From Sphingomonas sp. Leaf230 (GTDB lineage: Bacteria > Pseudomonadota > Alphaproteobacteria > Sphingomonadales > Sphingomonadaceae), in assembly GCF_001421745.1 (NCBI RefSeq), contig NZ_LMKW01000001.1, positions 798,464-862,463 of the forward strand: a stretch of 64,000 nucleotides of DNA. Direction: 5' to 3'. A program made the position numbers and the translations under genes. Shown here piece after piece: positions 46,119 through 56,029 of the stretch. A model generated the notes under the pieces. The model did not search any database. It saw nothing but the letters and a program-made list of their open reading frames with translations, and was not told the DNA's origin. Position 1 is the first letter of the stretch, and each line of letters opens with the position of its first letter.

Positions 46119-46384
46119 GTGCAACTCCGGCAGTGATGGCGACCCAACTCGGCTAGCGAGACGGCAGAGGACAAACGCGTTCTGGTACGATTGGGATGCA
46201 CGGAATGCAGGTGCACCGTCTCGGAAGCCAGCGTCCGACGCGTTCCGTTTGAAGTATAATAAATCATGGTAGCGCGCCGCGCCATGCAAACCTAAAGACA
46301 ATGGCTCTGGCGCTAGACAACCCGACCGGTGATCAATCGTCCGGCGGGGACGCTCGACGCGGTGGCGGTAAAAGAGGGGATGAC

Positions 46385-47734
46385 GTGGACGACGCGATGA
46401 TCGGTCGACGTGCGGCGTTGCTGGGGGGCGTTGCCCTGGCCGCTGGCTGCACGAACAACGGCCGGCTGGCTGGATTGCCCGCAGCACCGGCGTTCGTCAC
46501 GGTCGACGGAACCCATTTCCGGCGCGGCGGCAAGCCCTACCGCTATGCTGGGGCCAACATCTGGTACGGCGCATGGCTCGGCGCGGAGACCGTGTACGGC
46601 AACCGCGCGCGTCTCGGCCGCGAACTCGATCGCTTGAAGGCGCTCGGCGTGCGCAACCTGCGCATCCTCGGCTCGGCCGAACTGTCGCCGCTGAAGAACT
46701 CGATCACGCCCGGCTTCCGCGACAGGACCGCGACCTATAACGAAGACCTGTTCAAGGGCCTCGACTGGATGCTCGCCGAGATGGCGAAGCGCGACATGAC
46801 CGGCGTGATCTACCTGACCAACTTCTGGGAATGGTCGGGCGGGATGATGACGTATTTGTCGTGGGTCAATGGCGGCAAGTTCATCAACATGAACGACCCC
46901 GCACATCCGTGGCCCGCGTTCGCCGATTGGAACGCCGCGTTCTACGCCAACGGCCAGGCGCAGGCGATGTACCGCGACTATATCCGCGCGGTCGTTTCGC
47001 GGACGAACACCGTGACGGGCGTCGCCTACGCCGCGGACCCGACGATCATGGCGTGGCAGTTGGCGAACGAGCCGCGTCCGGCCGGCGGACCTGCGGTCGC
47101 CATACCCAACCTGCCCGCTTTCTACCGCTGGATCGACGAGACCGCGCGGTACATCAAGACGCTCGATCCCAACCACCTCGTCTCGACCGGTTCGGAAGGG
47201 CTAAAGGGTTCGATCGAGCGCGAGGACGTCGTACTCGCCGCGCATCGCTCGCCGTCGATCGATTACCTCACGACGCATATCTGGCCCAACAACTGGACCT
47301 GGATGGACGCAGGTGATCTCGCCGGCACCTATGATGCGGGCGCGGCCAAGGTCGCCGGATATATCGACGCGCATATCCGGCTCGCTACGACGCTCGGCAA
47401 GCCGCTGGTGATCGAGGAGTTCGGCTATCCGCGCGACGGGAAGACCGCCTACGATCCGACCATCACGACGGTCTATAAGGATCGCTTCTATCGTCAGATC
47501 TATGCGGCGATCGAAGCCAATGCCAAGTCCGGCGGACCACTCGCGGGCTCGAACTTCTGGGCGTGGAACGGCGAGGCGCGTACACCGCATGCCCACCACC
47601 GCTTCCAGCGCGGCGACCTCGCCTATATGGGCGACCCGCCGCACGAGCCGCAGGGTTGGTACGGCGTGTTCGACAGCGACGCCTCGACGCAAGATGTGAT
47701 CCGGGCGCATGCCGCGGCAATGGCGGCGTTGTGA
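46385..47734 (+). CDS. GH5-family (subfamily 7-like) mannanase/mannosidase lipoprotein
   Basis: A 449-residue glycoside hydrolase. A GTG start with AGAGGGG upstream gives [22 protein letters not shown], an export signal with two arginines and a lipobox Cys near residue 23; an ATG four codons later is the alternative. The catalytic TIM barrel shows [22 protein letters not shown] with the acid/base Glu, HIWPNNW and [11 protein letters not shown] with the nucleophile Glu. Family members cleave beta-1,4-mannan chains. It heads an operon with an acetyl esterase, GH3 and GH9. Confidence 0.87.
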   Translation: MDDAMIGRRAALLGGVALAAGCTNNGRLAGLPAAPAFVTVDGTHFRRGGKPYRYAGANIWYGAWLGAETVYGNRARLGRELDRLKALGVRNLRILGSAELSPLKNSITPGFRDRTATYNEDLFKGLDWMLAEMAKRDMTGVIYLTNFWEWSGGMMTYLSWVNGGKFINMNDPAHPWPAFADWNAAFYANGQAQAMYRDYIRAVVSRTNTVTGVAYAADPTIMAWQLANEPRPAGGPAVAIPNLPAFYRWIDETARYIKTLDPNHLVSTGSEGLKGSIEREDVVLAAHRSPSIDYLTTHIWPNNWTWMDAGDLAGTYDAGAAKVAGYIDAHIRLATTLGKPLVIEEFGYPRDGKTAYDPTITTVYKDRFYRQIYAAIEANAKSGGPLAGSNFWAWNGEARTPHAHHRFQRGDLAYMGDPPHEPQGWYGVFDSDASTQDVIRAHAAAMAAL

Positions 47735-47769
47735 TGCCGGCCTTGTCGGATCGAACTGGAGCACACGGT

Positions 47770-48900
47770 ATGCGTACGGTTCTGGGCCTGCTGGGTGCAG
47801 CGCTGCTGTCGACGTCGGCGGTCGCGACGCCGATTACCGTCACTGCGGTATCGAGCAAGTCCGGTGCCGCGCTTCCGATGCATATCGGCGGCCGGGTCGA
47901 GCGGACGTCGGACGGCTATCGGCGCCAATGGCCGGGCACCTATTTCGAGGCGAATTTTCGGGGCTCAGGCATCCTGCTGAAGATCGGCGAAGGGGATGTC
48001 ATCCTGCGTATCACGGTGGACGCATCCTCCCCGACGACGCTGTTCAAGCCCAAGCCAGGCCTCTACCGCATCGCCGGCCTCGCCGACGCACGTCACGCAA
48101 TTCGCGTCGACGTCGCCAGCGAGAGCCAGGCCGCACCAACCGTCTTCGGCGGATTTTACGCGGCGTCCGGGACGCGCGCGTTGCCCATCCCCGCCCGTGC
48201 TCGCCAGATCGAGTTCATCGGTGACTCCCATACCGTCGGCTATGGCAACGTCTCGACCAAGCGCGACTGCACCGAAGCGGAGGTGTGGGCGACCACCGAC
48301 ACCTCGCAAGCCATGCCGGCGCTGGCGGCGAGGCGATACGGCGCAGACTATCAGGTCAATGCTATCTCGGGTCGTGGGATCGTCCGTAATTACAATGGTA
48401 TGGCGGCCGACACGCTTCCCGTTGCCTATCCCTTCACGCTGTTCGACAAGGCGACGCGCTACGTCGAGCCGGCGTGGCACCCGCGCCTGTTCGTGATCGC
48501 GCTCGGCACCAACGACTTCACCACGCCGCTCCATCCCGGTGAGCCGTGGAAGACGCGCGAGGCGCTCCATGCCGATTACGAGCAGCGTTATGTCGACTTC
48601 GTCAAACGCCTCCGGGCCCGCGATCCGGACGCGCATGTCGTCCTGTGGGCGACCGACATGGCCGGGGGCGAGATCGCGGCGGAGGTCGCCATGGTCGCCG
48701 CGCGTTTGAAGGCGGAAGGGCAGCGCAATATCGCGTTCGTGCCCGTCACCGGACTTGCGTTCACGGGATGCCATTCGCATCCGTCGACCGCCGACGATGC
48801 GCGGATCACGACCGCCTTGTCGGGTTATATCGACGCGCATCCCGAGATGTGGGCGTACCGATGGCCAAATGATTTGCACCGCGCTGCCCTCACCCGGTAG
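47770..48900 (+). CDS. Carbohydrate esterase family 2 acetylesterase
   Basis: A 376-residue secreted esterase. The ATG at 47770 with GGAG upstream gives a clean signal peptide (MRTVLGLLGAALLSTSAVA). A beta-sandwich of ~110 residues (HIGGRVERTSDGYRRQWPGTYFEANFRG) precedes the SGNH hydrolase domain with the catalytic Ser in FIGDSHTVGYGN, LGTNDFTTPLHPG, and the His in CHSHPSTADD. CE2 enzymes remove O-acetyl groups from glucomannan and xylan, fitting the neighbouring mannan hydrolase. Confidence 0.87.
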   Translation: MRTVLGLLGAALLSTSAVATPITVTAVSSKSGAALPMHIGGRVERTSDGYRRQWPGTYFEANFRGSGILLKIGEGDVILRITVDASSPTTLFKPKPGLYRIAGLADARHAIRVDVASESQAAPTVFGGFYAASGTRALPIPARARQIEFIGDSHTVGYGNVSTKRDCTEAEVWATTDTSQAMPALAARRYGADYQVNAISGRGIVRNYNGMAADTLPVAYPFTLFDKATRYVEPAWHPRLFVIALGTNDFTTPLHPGEPWKTREALHADYEQRYVDFVKRLRARDPDAHVVLWATDMAGGEIAAEVAMVAARLKAEGQRNIAFVPVTGLAFTGCHSHPSTADDARITTALSGYIDAHPEMWAYRWPNDLHRAALTR

Positions 48901-48950
48901 CGAGGATACGAGAACAGGGTCGCGTCAGCGCACCGTCCGGGGAGAATGAG

Positions 48951-51479
48951 ATGTCGGCCAGTTTTTCCAGCCTCACGATCGCGCTTCTGCTGCAATCGGC
49001 GGCGACGCCCGTAGTGGCACCGACCGCGCCGCTTTCACCCGTCGCGCATCCCGAGATCTGGCCGACCGCGAACGCGCGCCCATCGCGCGATCCGAAAGTC
49101 GAGGCGCGGATCGACGCGATCATGAAGCGCATGTCCGTGGAGGACAAGATCGGCCAGCTGATCCAGGTCGACATCGCCAGTATCGAGCCCTCCGACCTGC
49201 GCACCTACAAGCTCGGCTCGATCCTGAACGGCGGCAATGCCGGCCCGCACGGCAACGACCTCGCGCCGCCGGTCGAGTGGCTGAAACTTGCCGACGACTT
49301 CTACGACGCGTCGATGGCGCGCAGCGACGGCCGTCCCGCGATCCCGGTGATCTGGGGCACCGATGCGGTCCACGGCAACAACAACATCCCCGGCGCGACG
49401 CTCTTCCCGCACAACATCGGGCTCGGTGCGGCGCGTGATCGCGACCTGATGCGTGAGATCGGCCACGTCACCGCGATCGAGACCGCCGCCGCCGGGATCG
49501 ACTGGACCTTCGCCCCCACGCTCGCCGTCGTCCGCGACGATCGCTGGGGGCGGACATACGAGAGCTATTCGGAGGAGCCACAGGTCCAGGCCGATTACGC
49601 CGGCGCGGTGATCGAAGGTGTCCAGGGCAAGGTCGGTACCAAGGAATTCCTCGCCCCCGACCGCGTGATTGCGACGACGAAGCACTTCCTCGGCGATGGC
49701 GGCACTGGCGGGCGCGACCAAGGTGATGCGCGTATCCCCGAGACGACGCTGCGCGACATCCATCTCGGCGGCTATCCCGCTGCGATCGAGGCGGGCACGC
49801 AATCGGTTATGGCCAGCTTCTCGAGCTGGAACGGCGCCAAGATGCACGGCAACAAGAGCCTGCTGACCGGCGTGCTGAAGGATCGCCTCCACTTCGACGG
49901 CTTCGTGGTCGGCGACTGGAACGGCCACGGCCAGGTCGACGGCTGCTCGAACGAGAGTTGCGCCGCCGCGATCAACGCCGGGCTCGATATGTTCATGTAT
50001 TCGGGCAGCGGGTGGAAGACGCTCTACGCCAACACGCTGAAGCAGGCGCAATCGGGCGAGATCCCCGCCGCACGGCTCGACGACGCGGTCCGCCGCATCC
50101 TCCGTGTGAAAATCCGTGCCGGCACGTTCGATCGCGGTCGTCCGTCGTCGCGGGCGCTCGCTGGCAAGATGAACCTGATCGGTGCCGCCGACCACCGGGC
50201 GATCGCCCGCCGCGCAGCACGGGAATCGATGGTGCTGCTCAAGAACGAAGGCGGTTTGCTGCCGCTGAAACCTTCCGCCAACATCCTCGTCGCGGGCGGC
50301 GGCGCGGACAACATTCCGCAGCAGGCCGGCGGCTGGTCGCTGACGTGGCAGGGCGGCGGCACCACCAACGCGAACTTCCCCAACGCACAGACGATCTGGT
50401 CGGGGATCAGCACCGCGGTCAAGGATGCCGGCGGCACCGCGACGCTGTCCGCGGACGGTAGCTTCGCCAAGAAGCCCGATGCGGCGATCGTCGTGTTCGG
50501 CGAACAGCCCTATGCCGAGTTCAAGGGTGATCGCCCGAACCTCGAATACAGCCCCGAGGACAAGTCCGACCTCGATCTCCTGCGCAAGCTGAAGGCGGCG
50601 GGCGTCCCCGTCGTCGCGGTGTTCCTGTCGGGCCGCCCGCTCTGGGTGAATGCCGAGCTCAACGCCGCCGATGCGTTCGTCGCGGCGTTCCTGCCGGGCA
50701 GCGAGGGCGGCGGCGTCGCCGACGTGTTGTTCCGTAAGAAGGACGGCAGCGTCGCCAACGACTTCCGCGGCAAATTGAGTTTCTCCTGGCCGAAGCGTCC
50801 CGACCAGTATGTCCTTAATCGCTCCGACCCCGGCTACGATCCGCTGTTCGCGTTCGGCTACGGGCTCAGCTACGCCAAGCCGGGCAGCGTACCGAAGCTC
50901 GACGAAACCCGCCCCGCCGGCATGGCCGCGTCGTCGAACGGCACGATCTTCGGCAAGGGCCGCGTCCCCGAGGGCTGGTCGCTCGCGCTGGTCGAGCAGG
51001 GCCAGTCGAAGGTCCGCCTGCTCGGCGTCAACGCGACGACCGCAACCAAGCGCCTTACCGCCTCCGCAGTCGACCGCCGCCGCCAGGAAGACGCGCGCGC
51101 GTTCGTCTGGACCGGTGGCCCCGCCGAAACGCGGGTCGAGGCATCGGGTCCGCTGGACCTGACGCGCGAGAGCAACGGCGAGCTCAGCCTGGTCGTCGAC
51201 GTCCGCGTCGATCGCGCAGGCAGCGCACCGATTGGTCTCGGCATGGTCAGCAACGACGGTAACGCGGTCACCGTCCCGATCACCAGGACGCTTGCCTCGG
51301 GCAAGTCGGGCAACTGGCAGCAGGTGATCGTCCCGCTGCAATGCTTCGCCAAGCGCGGTATCGACATGGCGCACGTCACCGCACCGTTCGTGATCGCCAC
51401 CGACGGCAAGCTCGGCCTGTCGATCTCCGACGTGAAGATCGACTCCGCTCCGGTACCGATGACCAAATGCGGCGATTGA
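48951..51479 (+). CDS. GH3 family beta-glucosidase/exo-glucanase
   Basis: An 842-residue exported enzyme with a weak signal peptide (SSLTIALLLQSAATPVVA). The first GH3 domain carries WGTDAVHGNNNIPGATLFPHNIGLG, ATTKHFLGDGGTGGRDQG and the nucleophile Asp in FVVGDWNGHGQ. The second domain begins near residue 420 (ILVAGGGADNIPQQAGGWSLTWQG), and a C-terminal beta-rich domain of ~170 residues follows. Known role: release of glucose from beta-1,3/1,4-gluco-oligosaccharides in the periplasm. It overlaps the next gene by 13 bp. Confidence 0.92.
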   Translation: MSASFSSLTIALLLQSAATPVVAPTAPLSPVAHPEIWPTANARPSRDPKVEARIDAIMKRMSVEDKIGQLIQVDIASIEPSDLRTYKLGSILNGGNAGPHGNDLAPPVEWLKLADDFYDASMARSDGRPAIPVIWGTDAVHGNNNIPGATLFPHNIGLGAARDRDLMREIGHVTAIETAAAGIDWTFAPTLAVVRDDRWGRTYESYSEEPQVQADYAGAVIEGVQGKVGTKEFLAPDRVIATTKHFLGDGGTGGRDQGDARIPETTLRDIHLGGYPAAIEAGTQSVMASFSSWNGAKMHGNKSLLTGVLKDRLHFDGFVVGDWNGHGQVDGCSNESCAAAINAGLDMFMYSGSGWKTLYANTLKQAQSGEIPAARLDDAVRRILRVKIRAGTFDRGRPSSRALAGKMNLIGAADHRAIARRAARESMVLLKNEGGLLPLKPSANILVAGGGADNIPQQAGGWSLTWQGGGTTNANFPNAQTIWSGISTAVKDAGGTATLSADGSFAKKPDAAIVVFGEQPYAEFKGDRPNLEYSPEDKSDLDLLRKLKAAGVPVVAVFLSGRPLWVNAELNAADAFVAAFLPGSEGGGVADVLFRKKDGSVANDFRGKLSFSWPKRPDQYVLNRSDPGYDPLFAFGYGLSYAKPGSVPKLDETRPAGMAASSNGTIFGKGRVPEGWSLALVEQGQSKVRLLGVNATTATKRLTASAVDRRRQEDARAFVWTGGPAETRVEASGPLDLTRESNGELSLVVDVRVDRAGSAPIGLGMVSNDGNAVTVPITRTLASGKSGNWQQVIVPLQCFAKRGIDMAHVTAPFVIATDGKLGLSISDVKIDSAPVPMTKCGD

Positions 51480-53293
51480 GTCCCTCCCTGCTCGGTGCGG
51501 CGGCCGTCCTGCTGACGACCGCCGCTACGCAACCCTCGCCCGCGCCGATCCGGATCGACCAGGCAGGGTTCGAGACGCGCGGTCCCAAGATCGCCGTCCT
51601 GCCATCGACGCAGGCCCAGCCACTCGCGTGGACGCTCACCGATGCGAGCGGCAAGACGGTCGCGTCGGAACAGACGATACCGCTAGGCGCCGACGCAGCC
51701 TCGGGCGAAAGCGTCCACCGGATCGACTTCGGCAGCTTCAGGACGCCCGGCACCGGCTATCGCCTGCACGTCGGCGCGACCGCCAGCCACCCCTTCGCGA
51801 TCGCCGACCGCCCGTTCGCGCCCGTCGCTACCGCGGCGATGGCGTTCTTCTACCAGCAACGCAGCGGCGTGCCGATCCTGCCCGCGTTCGTCGAGCGCAA
51901 GGACCTCGCCCGCCCCGCCGGTCACGCCCCCGACATCGCCACCTGCTTTGCCGGTCGCGACCAGAAGGGCGTCAAATGGCCCGGTTGCGACTATAAGCTC
52001 GACGCTACCGGCGGCTGGTACGACGCGGGCGACCACGGCAAGTACGTCGTCAACGGTGGCGTCTCGACCTGGACCTTGCTCGATCTTCACGAGCGCCTTG
52101 CGGCCTTCGGTGATGCCAACGCCTTCGCCGACGGCCGCCTCGCGCTGCCCGAACGCACCAACGGCAAGGATGATTTGCTCGACGAGGCGCGCGTCGAAGT
52201 CGCCTTCCTTCTCGCGATGCAGATTCCCAATGGCACCAAGCTCGCCATTGCCCCGGACGCCGGCGCCGCAGGCAAGGCCATCACCCGGTTCGAGACGATC
52301 GACGCAAGCGGGCTGGTCCACACCAAGATCGCCGACGAGAATTGGACGGGCATCCCGACCGCGCCGGCCGACGATCACCAGACGCGGTTCCTGTATCCGC
52401 CCTCAACCACGGCAACGCTCAACATGGTAGGGGTCGCGGCGCAGTGCGCGCGGATCTGGCGCACGATCGACCCCGCCTTCGCCACCAAATGCCTCACCGC
52501 GGCCCGGCGCGGCTGGGCTGCGGCACTTCGTCACCCGAACCTGCTCACCAGTTCGGACTTCACCGGCAGCGGCGGATACGGCGACCCGGACGTCCGCGAC
52601 GAGTTCACCTTCGCTGCCGCGCAACTCTATGCGACGACGAACGAACCGGCTTTCCTCGATCGCGTGCGCAAGGACGGGATCTTCACCGATCCCGGCACGG
52701 ATATCGGCTGGGGATCGCTCAGGCTGGCAGGCGCGCTGACGCTGGCGACGGCCCCCAGCGACCTTCCGGCCGATGATCGCGCCTCGCTCCGTAGTCGGAT
52801 CACCGCGCTCGCAGACGGCTTCGTCGCCGAGGGCAAGCGCAGCGGCTACGGCATACCCTTTGGCGGCACCAACTACCCCTGGGGCTCGAGCAGTTCGATC
52901 CTCAACCGCGCGATCGTGCTCGGCGTCGCGTGGCAGATCGACCGCAAGCCCGCGTACCGCGATGCGGTCGTGGCGAGCCTCGACTATATCCTCGGCCGCA
53001 ATCCGCTCGACCGGTCCTACGTCACCGGCATCGGCACGCGCCCGATGCAGCACCCGCACCACCGCTTCTGGGCCGCCGCGGCGGACAAGCGCTATCCCGC
53101 GCCCCCTGCCGGCGTGCTCTCCGGCGGCCCAAACTCCGCAGCGGCGAACGAACCCGGTCCGATGAAGGGTTGCGCACCGCAAACCTGCTGGATCGACGAT
53201 TACCGCGCGTTCACCGTCAATGAAGTCGCCATAAACTGGAACGCGCCGCTCGTCTGGACCGCCGCCTTCCTCGACGCGACGCGGGGGCGTTAG
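51467..53293 (+). CDS. GH9 family endoglucanase (cellulase)
   Basis: A 608-residue secreted enzyme. The signal peptide (MRRLSPSLLGAAAVLLTTAATQ) is followed by the Ig-like CelD_N domain (IRIDQAGFETRGPKIAVL to ~residue 110) and the (alpha/alpha)6 catalytic domain. That domain shows GGWYDAGDHGKYVVNGG with the catalytic Asp pair, PHHRFW, and VNEVAINWNAPLVW with the acid Glu. Known reaction: cleavage of beta-1,4-glucan. The ATG lies 13 bp inside the GH3 gene, so the two are coupled. No terminator is visible before the riboswitch region. Confidence 0.9.
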   Translation: MRRLSPSLLGAAAVLLTTAATQPSPAPIRIDQAGFETRGPKIAVLPSTQAQPLAWTLTDASGKTVASEQTIPLGADAASGESVHRIDFGSFRTPGTGYRLHVGATASHPFAIADRPFAPVATAAMAFFYQQRSGVPILPAFVERKDLARPAGHAPDIATCFAGRDQKGVKWPGCDYKLDATGGWYDAGDHGKYVVNGGVSTWTLLDLHERLAAFGDANAFADGRLALPERTNGKDDLLDEARVEVAFLLAMQIPNGTKLAIAPDAGAAGKAITRFETIDASGLVHTKIADENWTGIPTAPADDHQTRFLYPPSTTATLNMVGVAAQCARIWRTIDPAFATKCLTAARRGWAAALRHPNLLTSSDFTGSGGYGDPDVRDEFTFAAAQLYATTNEPAFLDRVRKDGIFTDPGTDIGWGSLRLAGALTLATAPSDLPADDRASLRSRITALADGFVAEGKRSGYGIPFGGTNYPWGSSSSILNRAIVLGVAWQIDRKPAYRDAVVASLDYILGRNPLDRSYVTGIGTRPMQHPHHRFWAAAADKRYPAPPAGVLSGGPNSAAANEPGPMKGCAPQTCWIDDYRAFTVNEVAINWNAPLVWTAAFLDATRGR

Positions 53294-53329
53294 GTCGACC
53301 AAACGCCAAGATCGTTACGCGATCGTCGA

Positions 53330-53358
53330 TTGCCCGCGTCCTTACGTCACGCTACACC
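53330..53358 (+). promoter_or_regulatory. Possible promoter for the riboswitch transcript
   Basis: TTGCCC and TACACC are separated by 17 bases, about 40 bp before the cobalamin riboswitch. Matches to the consensus are only moderate (four and three of six), so this is a positional suggestion. Confidence 0.25.
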
Positions 53359-53389
53359 TTGCCCGTCGGCCCGTTCTCGGATGGGTCGG

Positions 53390-53603
53390 CATGATCGCAC
53401 CGGTGCTCCGCGAGGAGCTTAATAGGGAACGCGGTGAGGGTGGCTTCGACTACCTGATGCCGAGGCTGTCCCTGCAACTGTAAGCGGCGAGCGTGATGCA
53501 CGTGCGTGGTCGGGCAAAGTCCCCGGCCGCCAGCCACTGGACCGATCGGTCTGGGAAGGTTGTGCATCGGGCGTTGACCCGTGAGCCAGGAGACCTGCCG
53601 GCG
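53390..53603 (+). promoter_or_regulatory. Cobalamin riboswitch
   Basis: The conserved parts of the class appear in order: AATAGGGAACGCGGTG (53421 onward), GGCTGTCCCTGCAACTGTAAG with the B12 box region, GCCACTGG, GGGAAGG and finally GAGCCAGGAGACCTGCC. These bind adenosylcobalamin-type corrinoids and usually repress the gene downstream when the vitamin is present. The element leads the TonB receptor gene at 53849, about 245 bases further on. End points are approximate. Confidence 0.93.
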
Positions 53604-53810
53604 TGTGGTCGCTCTTGCCTGGTCCAGGGGATGGCCGAGGCACGGTACTCCGTCTGAGCGACGATGTGTGCGGTGGGGACCGCATGGGCAAGCGTGCCGG
53701 TCGCGATGGCGTCCGTCGGGTACGACTGCTCCCGTTCGCTTGGACGTGCTCGGGCAATCCGCTCGCGGCGCGCTCACCGGCGCACGTTCGAGCCTCGTGC
53801 TCGGTGACAG

Positions 53811-53847
53811 GCCCCTGCCGGTTCGTCCGACGCCTCGGGGGCTTTTA
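53811..53847 (+). promoter_or_regulatory. Expression-platform hairpin before the TonB receptor
   Basis: GCCCC (53811-53815) can pair with GGGGC (53838-53842), directly followed by TTTTA and the receptor ATG at 53849. The right arm also contains the only Shine-Dalgarno-like G-run. The structure could therefore act as a terminator, hide the ribosome-binding site, or both. The stem is short, so its role as the riboswitch output is inference. Confidence 0.4.
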
Positions 53848-53848
53848 T

Positions 53849-56029
53849 ATGTCGTTTCCATCACCGTACGCCGCGTTTGCCGCGTCCTTGCTCGTCACCG
53901 TTCTACCATCTCTGGCCAGCGCGCAGACCGGGGAGGATCGTTCGGCGGGTAGCACCGACGATATCCTCGTCACCGGCCGGCGTCAGGTCGACCTTACGGT
54001 TCCGAACTCGACCGGCAGCCGCCTGAACCTGTCGCCGCTCGAAACGCCGGCAACGCTGTCGACGATCGACGGCAATACGATCCGGGCGCGCGGCGACGTG
54101 TCCGTGAACGAGGCAACCAGCCGCGCGCCCGGCATCACCAGCGTCGCCAATCTCGGCAATGGTGGCACCGCGCTCGCCGCGCGCGGGTTCAGCGGTCAGG
54201 GTTCGGTGCTGCAACTGATCGATGGTATTCGCTTCTTTCCTGCGGCCGGCACGATCACCTTTCCGAGCGATCCGTGGATGGTCGAGCGGATCGACGTGCT
54301 CAGCGGTCCGGCTTCCGTCCTGTACGGTCAAGGTGCGCTAGGCGGCGCGGTCAACGTCCTAATGCGCAAGCCGAATACACGGCATACCGATGTGGACGGC
54401 GAGATCGGCTATGGATCGCAGGACAGTTTCCACGTAGCGGCCGGTGCCGGTGGACCGCTCGACGAGCATCTCTCCTACCGTGTCGATGGCAGCTACAGGC
54501 GGTCCGACGGGTATGTCGATCGCGGGCAGTCGCGCAGTTACGCGCTGTCGGGGACGTTTCGCTGGGCACCGACCGATCGGCTCGTCGTCACGGTACGCGA
54601 CGATTATGGCAACCAGAACCCGATGCGCTATTTCGGCACGCCGCTGATCGACGGACGGCTCGACCACGACAATCGCGACCGCAACTACAACACGCGCGAC
54701 GGCCATGTCCGCTACCGCGACAACCGAACCAGCCTTCAGGTCGATTGGCAGCCGAGTGAGACGATCACCATCAGCAATCAAGCGTACCGGCTCACCTCCA
54801 AGCGCGCGTGGCTCAACCTCGAAAGCTATTGCTGGGTGGCGGCGGACGGCTTCTGCCCCAATGGCGCGAATGACGTGCGCGCGACGCCCGGGGGCATCTA
54901 TCGCACCGACATGACCGGGATCGTCCACGATCAGACGCAATGGGGCGACCAGGGTAGCGTGACGCTCAAGACGCGGATCGCGGACGGCGTGACCAACGAC
55001 GTCGTCGCGGGCTTCGACGCGAACCTCGTCAAGCTCACCTATTCGCACAATTTCGGCGCCGACCCGCAAGTCTCGGTGGTAGATCCGTTCGTGTTCGATC
55101 CTGGCGTGATCGTCGACACGCAGGGGATCGCGCCGCGGTATCGCACGCGGACGAACGAATATGCGATCTTCGCGGAGGACCGATTGAAGCTCGGCGAGCA
55201 TGTCTCGATCGTCGGCGGCATTCGCTACGAGCGCGATCGGATACGGCGCTGGACGATCGACTCGACTGTCGCCGTCCCGACCGAAAGCTTCGCGCTCGAC
55301 AAGCGGCTAGGGAACACGACATGGCGGGTCGGGACGGTCTATCAGCCAGTCCCGACGGTCTCGTTCTACGCGCAATATGCCACGGGCGTCGATCCGCTGG
55401 GGACGCTGACGACCTATACCACCGGGCAGGTCCAGTTCAGCAACGCGAAGGGCGACCAGGTCGAGGCGGGCGCCAAGGCCGTGTTCCTGGGTGGCCGCGG
55501 CACCGCGACGATCGCCGCCTATCGCATCGTCAAGAAAGGACTGTTGTCGCAACTAACCCCGACGAGCCCGATCGAGCAGGTCGGGCAGCGATCCGCGAAG
55601 GGTATCGAGGCCGCGGTGTCGCTGGATTTGCCGGCAGGGTTCGGGATCGATGCCAACGGCAGTGTATTGGCGGCGCAGTTCGACGACTTCGTCTCGGGCG
55701 AAAGGAGTTTTGCCGGCAACACGCCACCCGACGTCCCCGAGACGACGGCGAACCTGTGGCTTAGCTGGACCGCGACACCGGCGGTCCAGGCGCGTGCCGG
55801 ACTTCGCTATGTCGGGCGAAGGTTCTCCGACAACGCCAATGTTTTCCGCATTCCGGGTTATGCGACGGTCGACGCGACGCTGTCCTACGCGGTGACGCCG
55901 CGGGTCGCGATCGACGTGCATGTCTATAATCTGTTCGACAAGGATTATGCGATCAACAGCTACGGCGCGCAGCAATGGGTGCTGGGTCGGCCCCGCTCAT
56001 TGGACGTGTCGCTTCGTGCCGGTTTCTAA
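53849..56029 (+). CDS. TonB-dependent receptor under cobalamin riboswitch control
   Basis: A 726-residue receptor. The ATG at 53849 gives a good signal peptide (MSFPSPYAAFAASLLVTVLPSLASAQ); the frame stays open upstream through the leader, but that part is untranslated by this reading. The TonB-box-like DDILVTGRRQ is followed by a siderophore-receptor-type plug (RLNLSPLETPATLSTIDG, RIDVLSGPASVLYGQGALGGAVNVL), and the barrel ends RSLDVSLRAGF. It looks more like FhuA/FpvA-type receptors than BtuB. Riboswitch control points to import of a corrinoid, or of a metal complex such as cobalt. Confidence 0.92.
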   Translation: MSFPSPYAAFAASLLVTVLPSLASAQTGEDRSAGSTDDILVTGRRQVDLTVPNSTGSRLNLSPLETPATLSTIDGNTIRARGDVSVNEATSRAPGITSVANLGNGGTALAARGFSGQGSVLQLIDGIRFFPAAGTITFPSDPWMVERIDVLSGPASVLYGQGALGGAVNVLMRKPNTRHTDVDGEIGYGSQDSFHVAAGAGGPLDEHLSYRVDGSYRRSDGYVDRGQSRSYALSGTFRWAPTDRLVVTVRDDYGNQNPMRYFGTPLIDGRLDHDNRDRNYNTRDGHVRYRDNRTSLQVDWQPSETITISNQAYRLTSKRAWLNLESYCWVAADGFCPNGANDVRATPGGIYRTDMTGIVHDQTQWGDQGSVTLKTRIADGVTNDVVAGFDANLVKLTYSHNFGADPQVSVVDPFVFDPGVIVDTQGIAPRYRTRTNEYAIFAEDRLKLGEHVSIVGGIRYERDRIRRWTIDSTVAVPTESFALDKRLGNTTWRVGTVYQPVPTVSFYAQYATGVDPLGTLTTYTTGQVQFSNAKGDQVEAGAKAVFLGGRGTATIAAYRIVKKGLLSQLTPTSPIEQVGQRSAKGIEAAVSLDLPAGFGIDANGSVLAAQFDDFVSGERSFAGNTPPDVPETTANLWLSWTATPAVQARAGLRYVGRRFSDNANVFRIPGYATVDATLSYAVTPRVAIDVHVYNLFDKDYAINSYGAQQWVLGRPRSLDVSLRAGF

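Noticed and set aside
46301..46384. Longer start for the GH5 gene at ATG 46301
   Set aside because: It would place 28 polar residues before the lipoprotein signal, while GTG 46385 has a strong AGAGGGG at the right spacing.
49035..51374. 779-codon open frame antisense to the GH3 gene
   Set aside because: Same reason: sense-strand GH3 motifs are complete and the antisense translation is low-complexity shadow.
53684..53848. N-terminal extension of the riboswitch-controlled receptor from ATG 53684
   Set aside because: The extension is Arg-rich and would bury the clear signal peptide that begins at 53849. It is kept only as a remote alternative.
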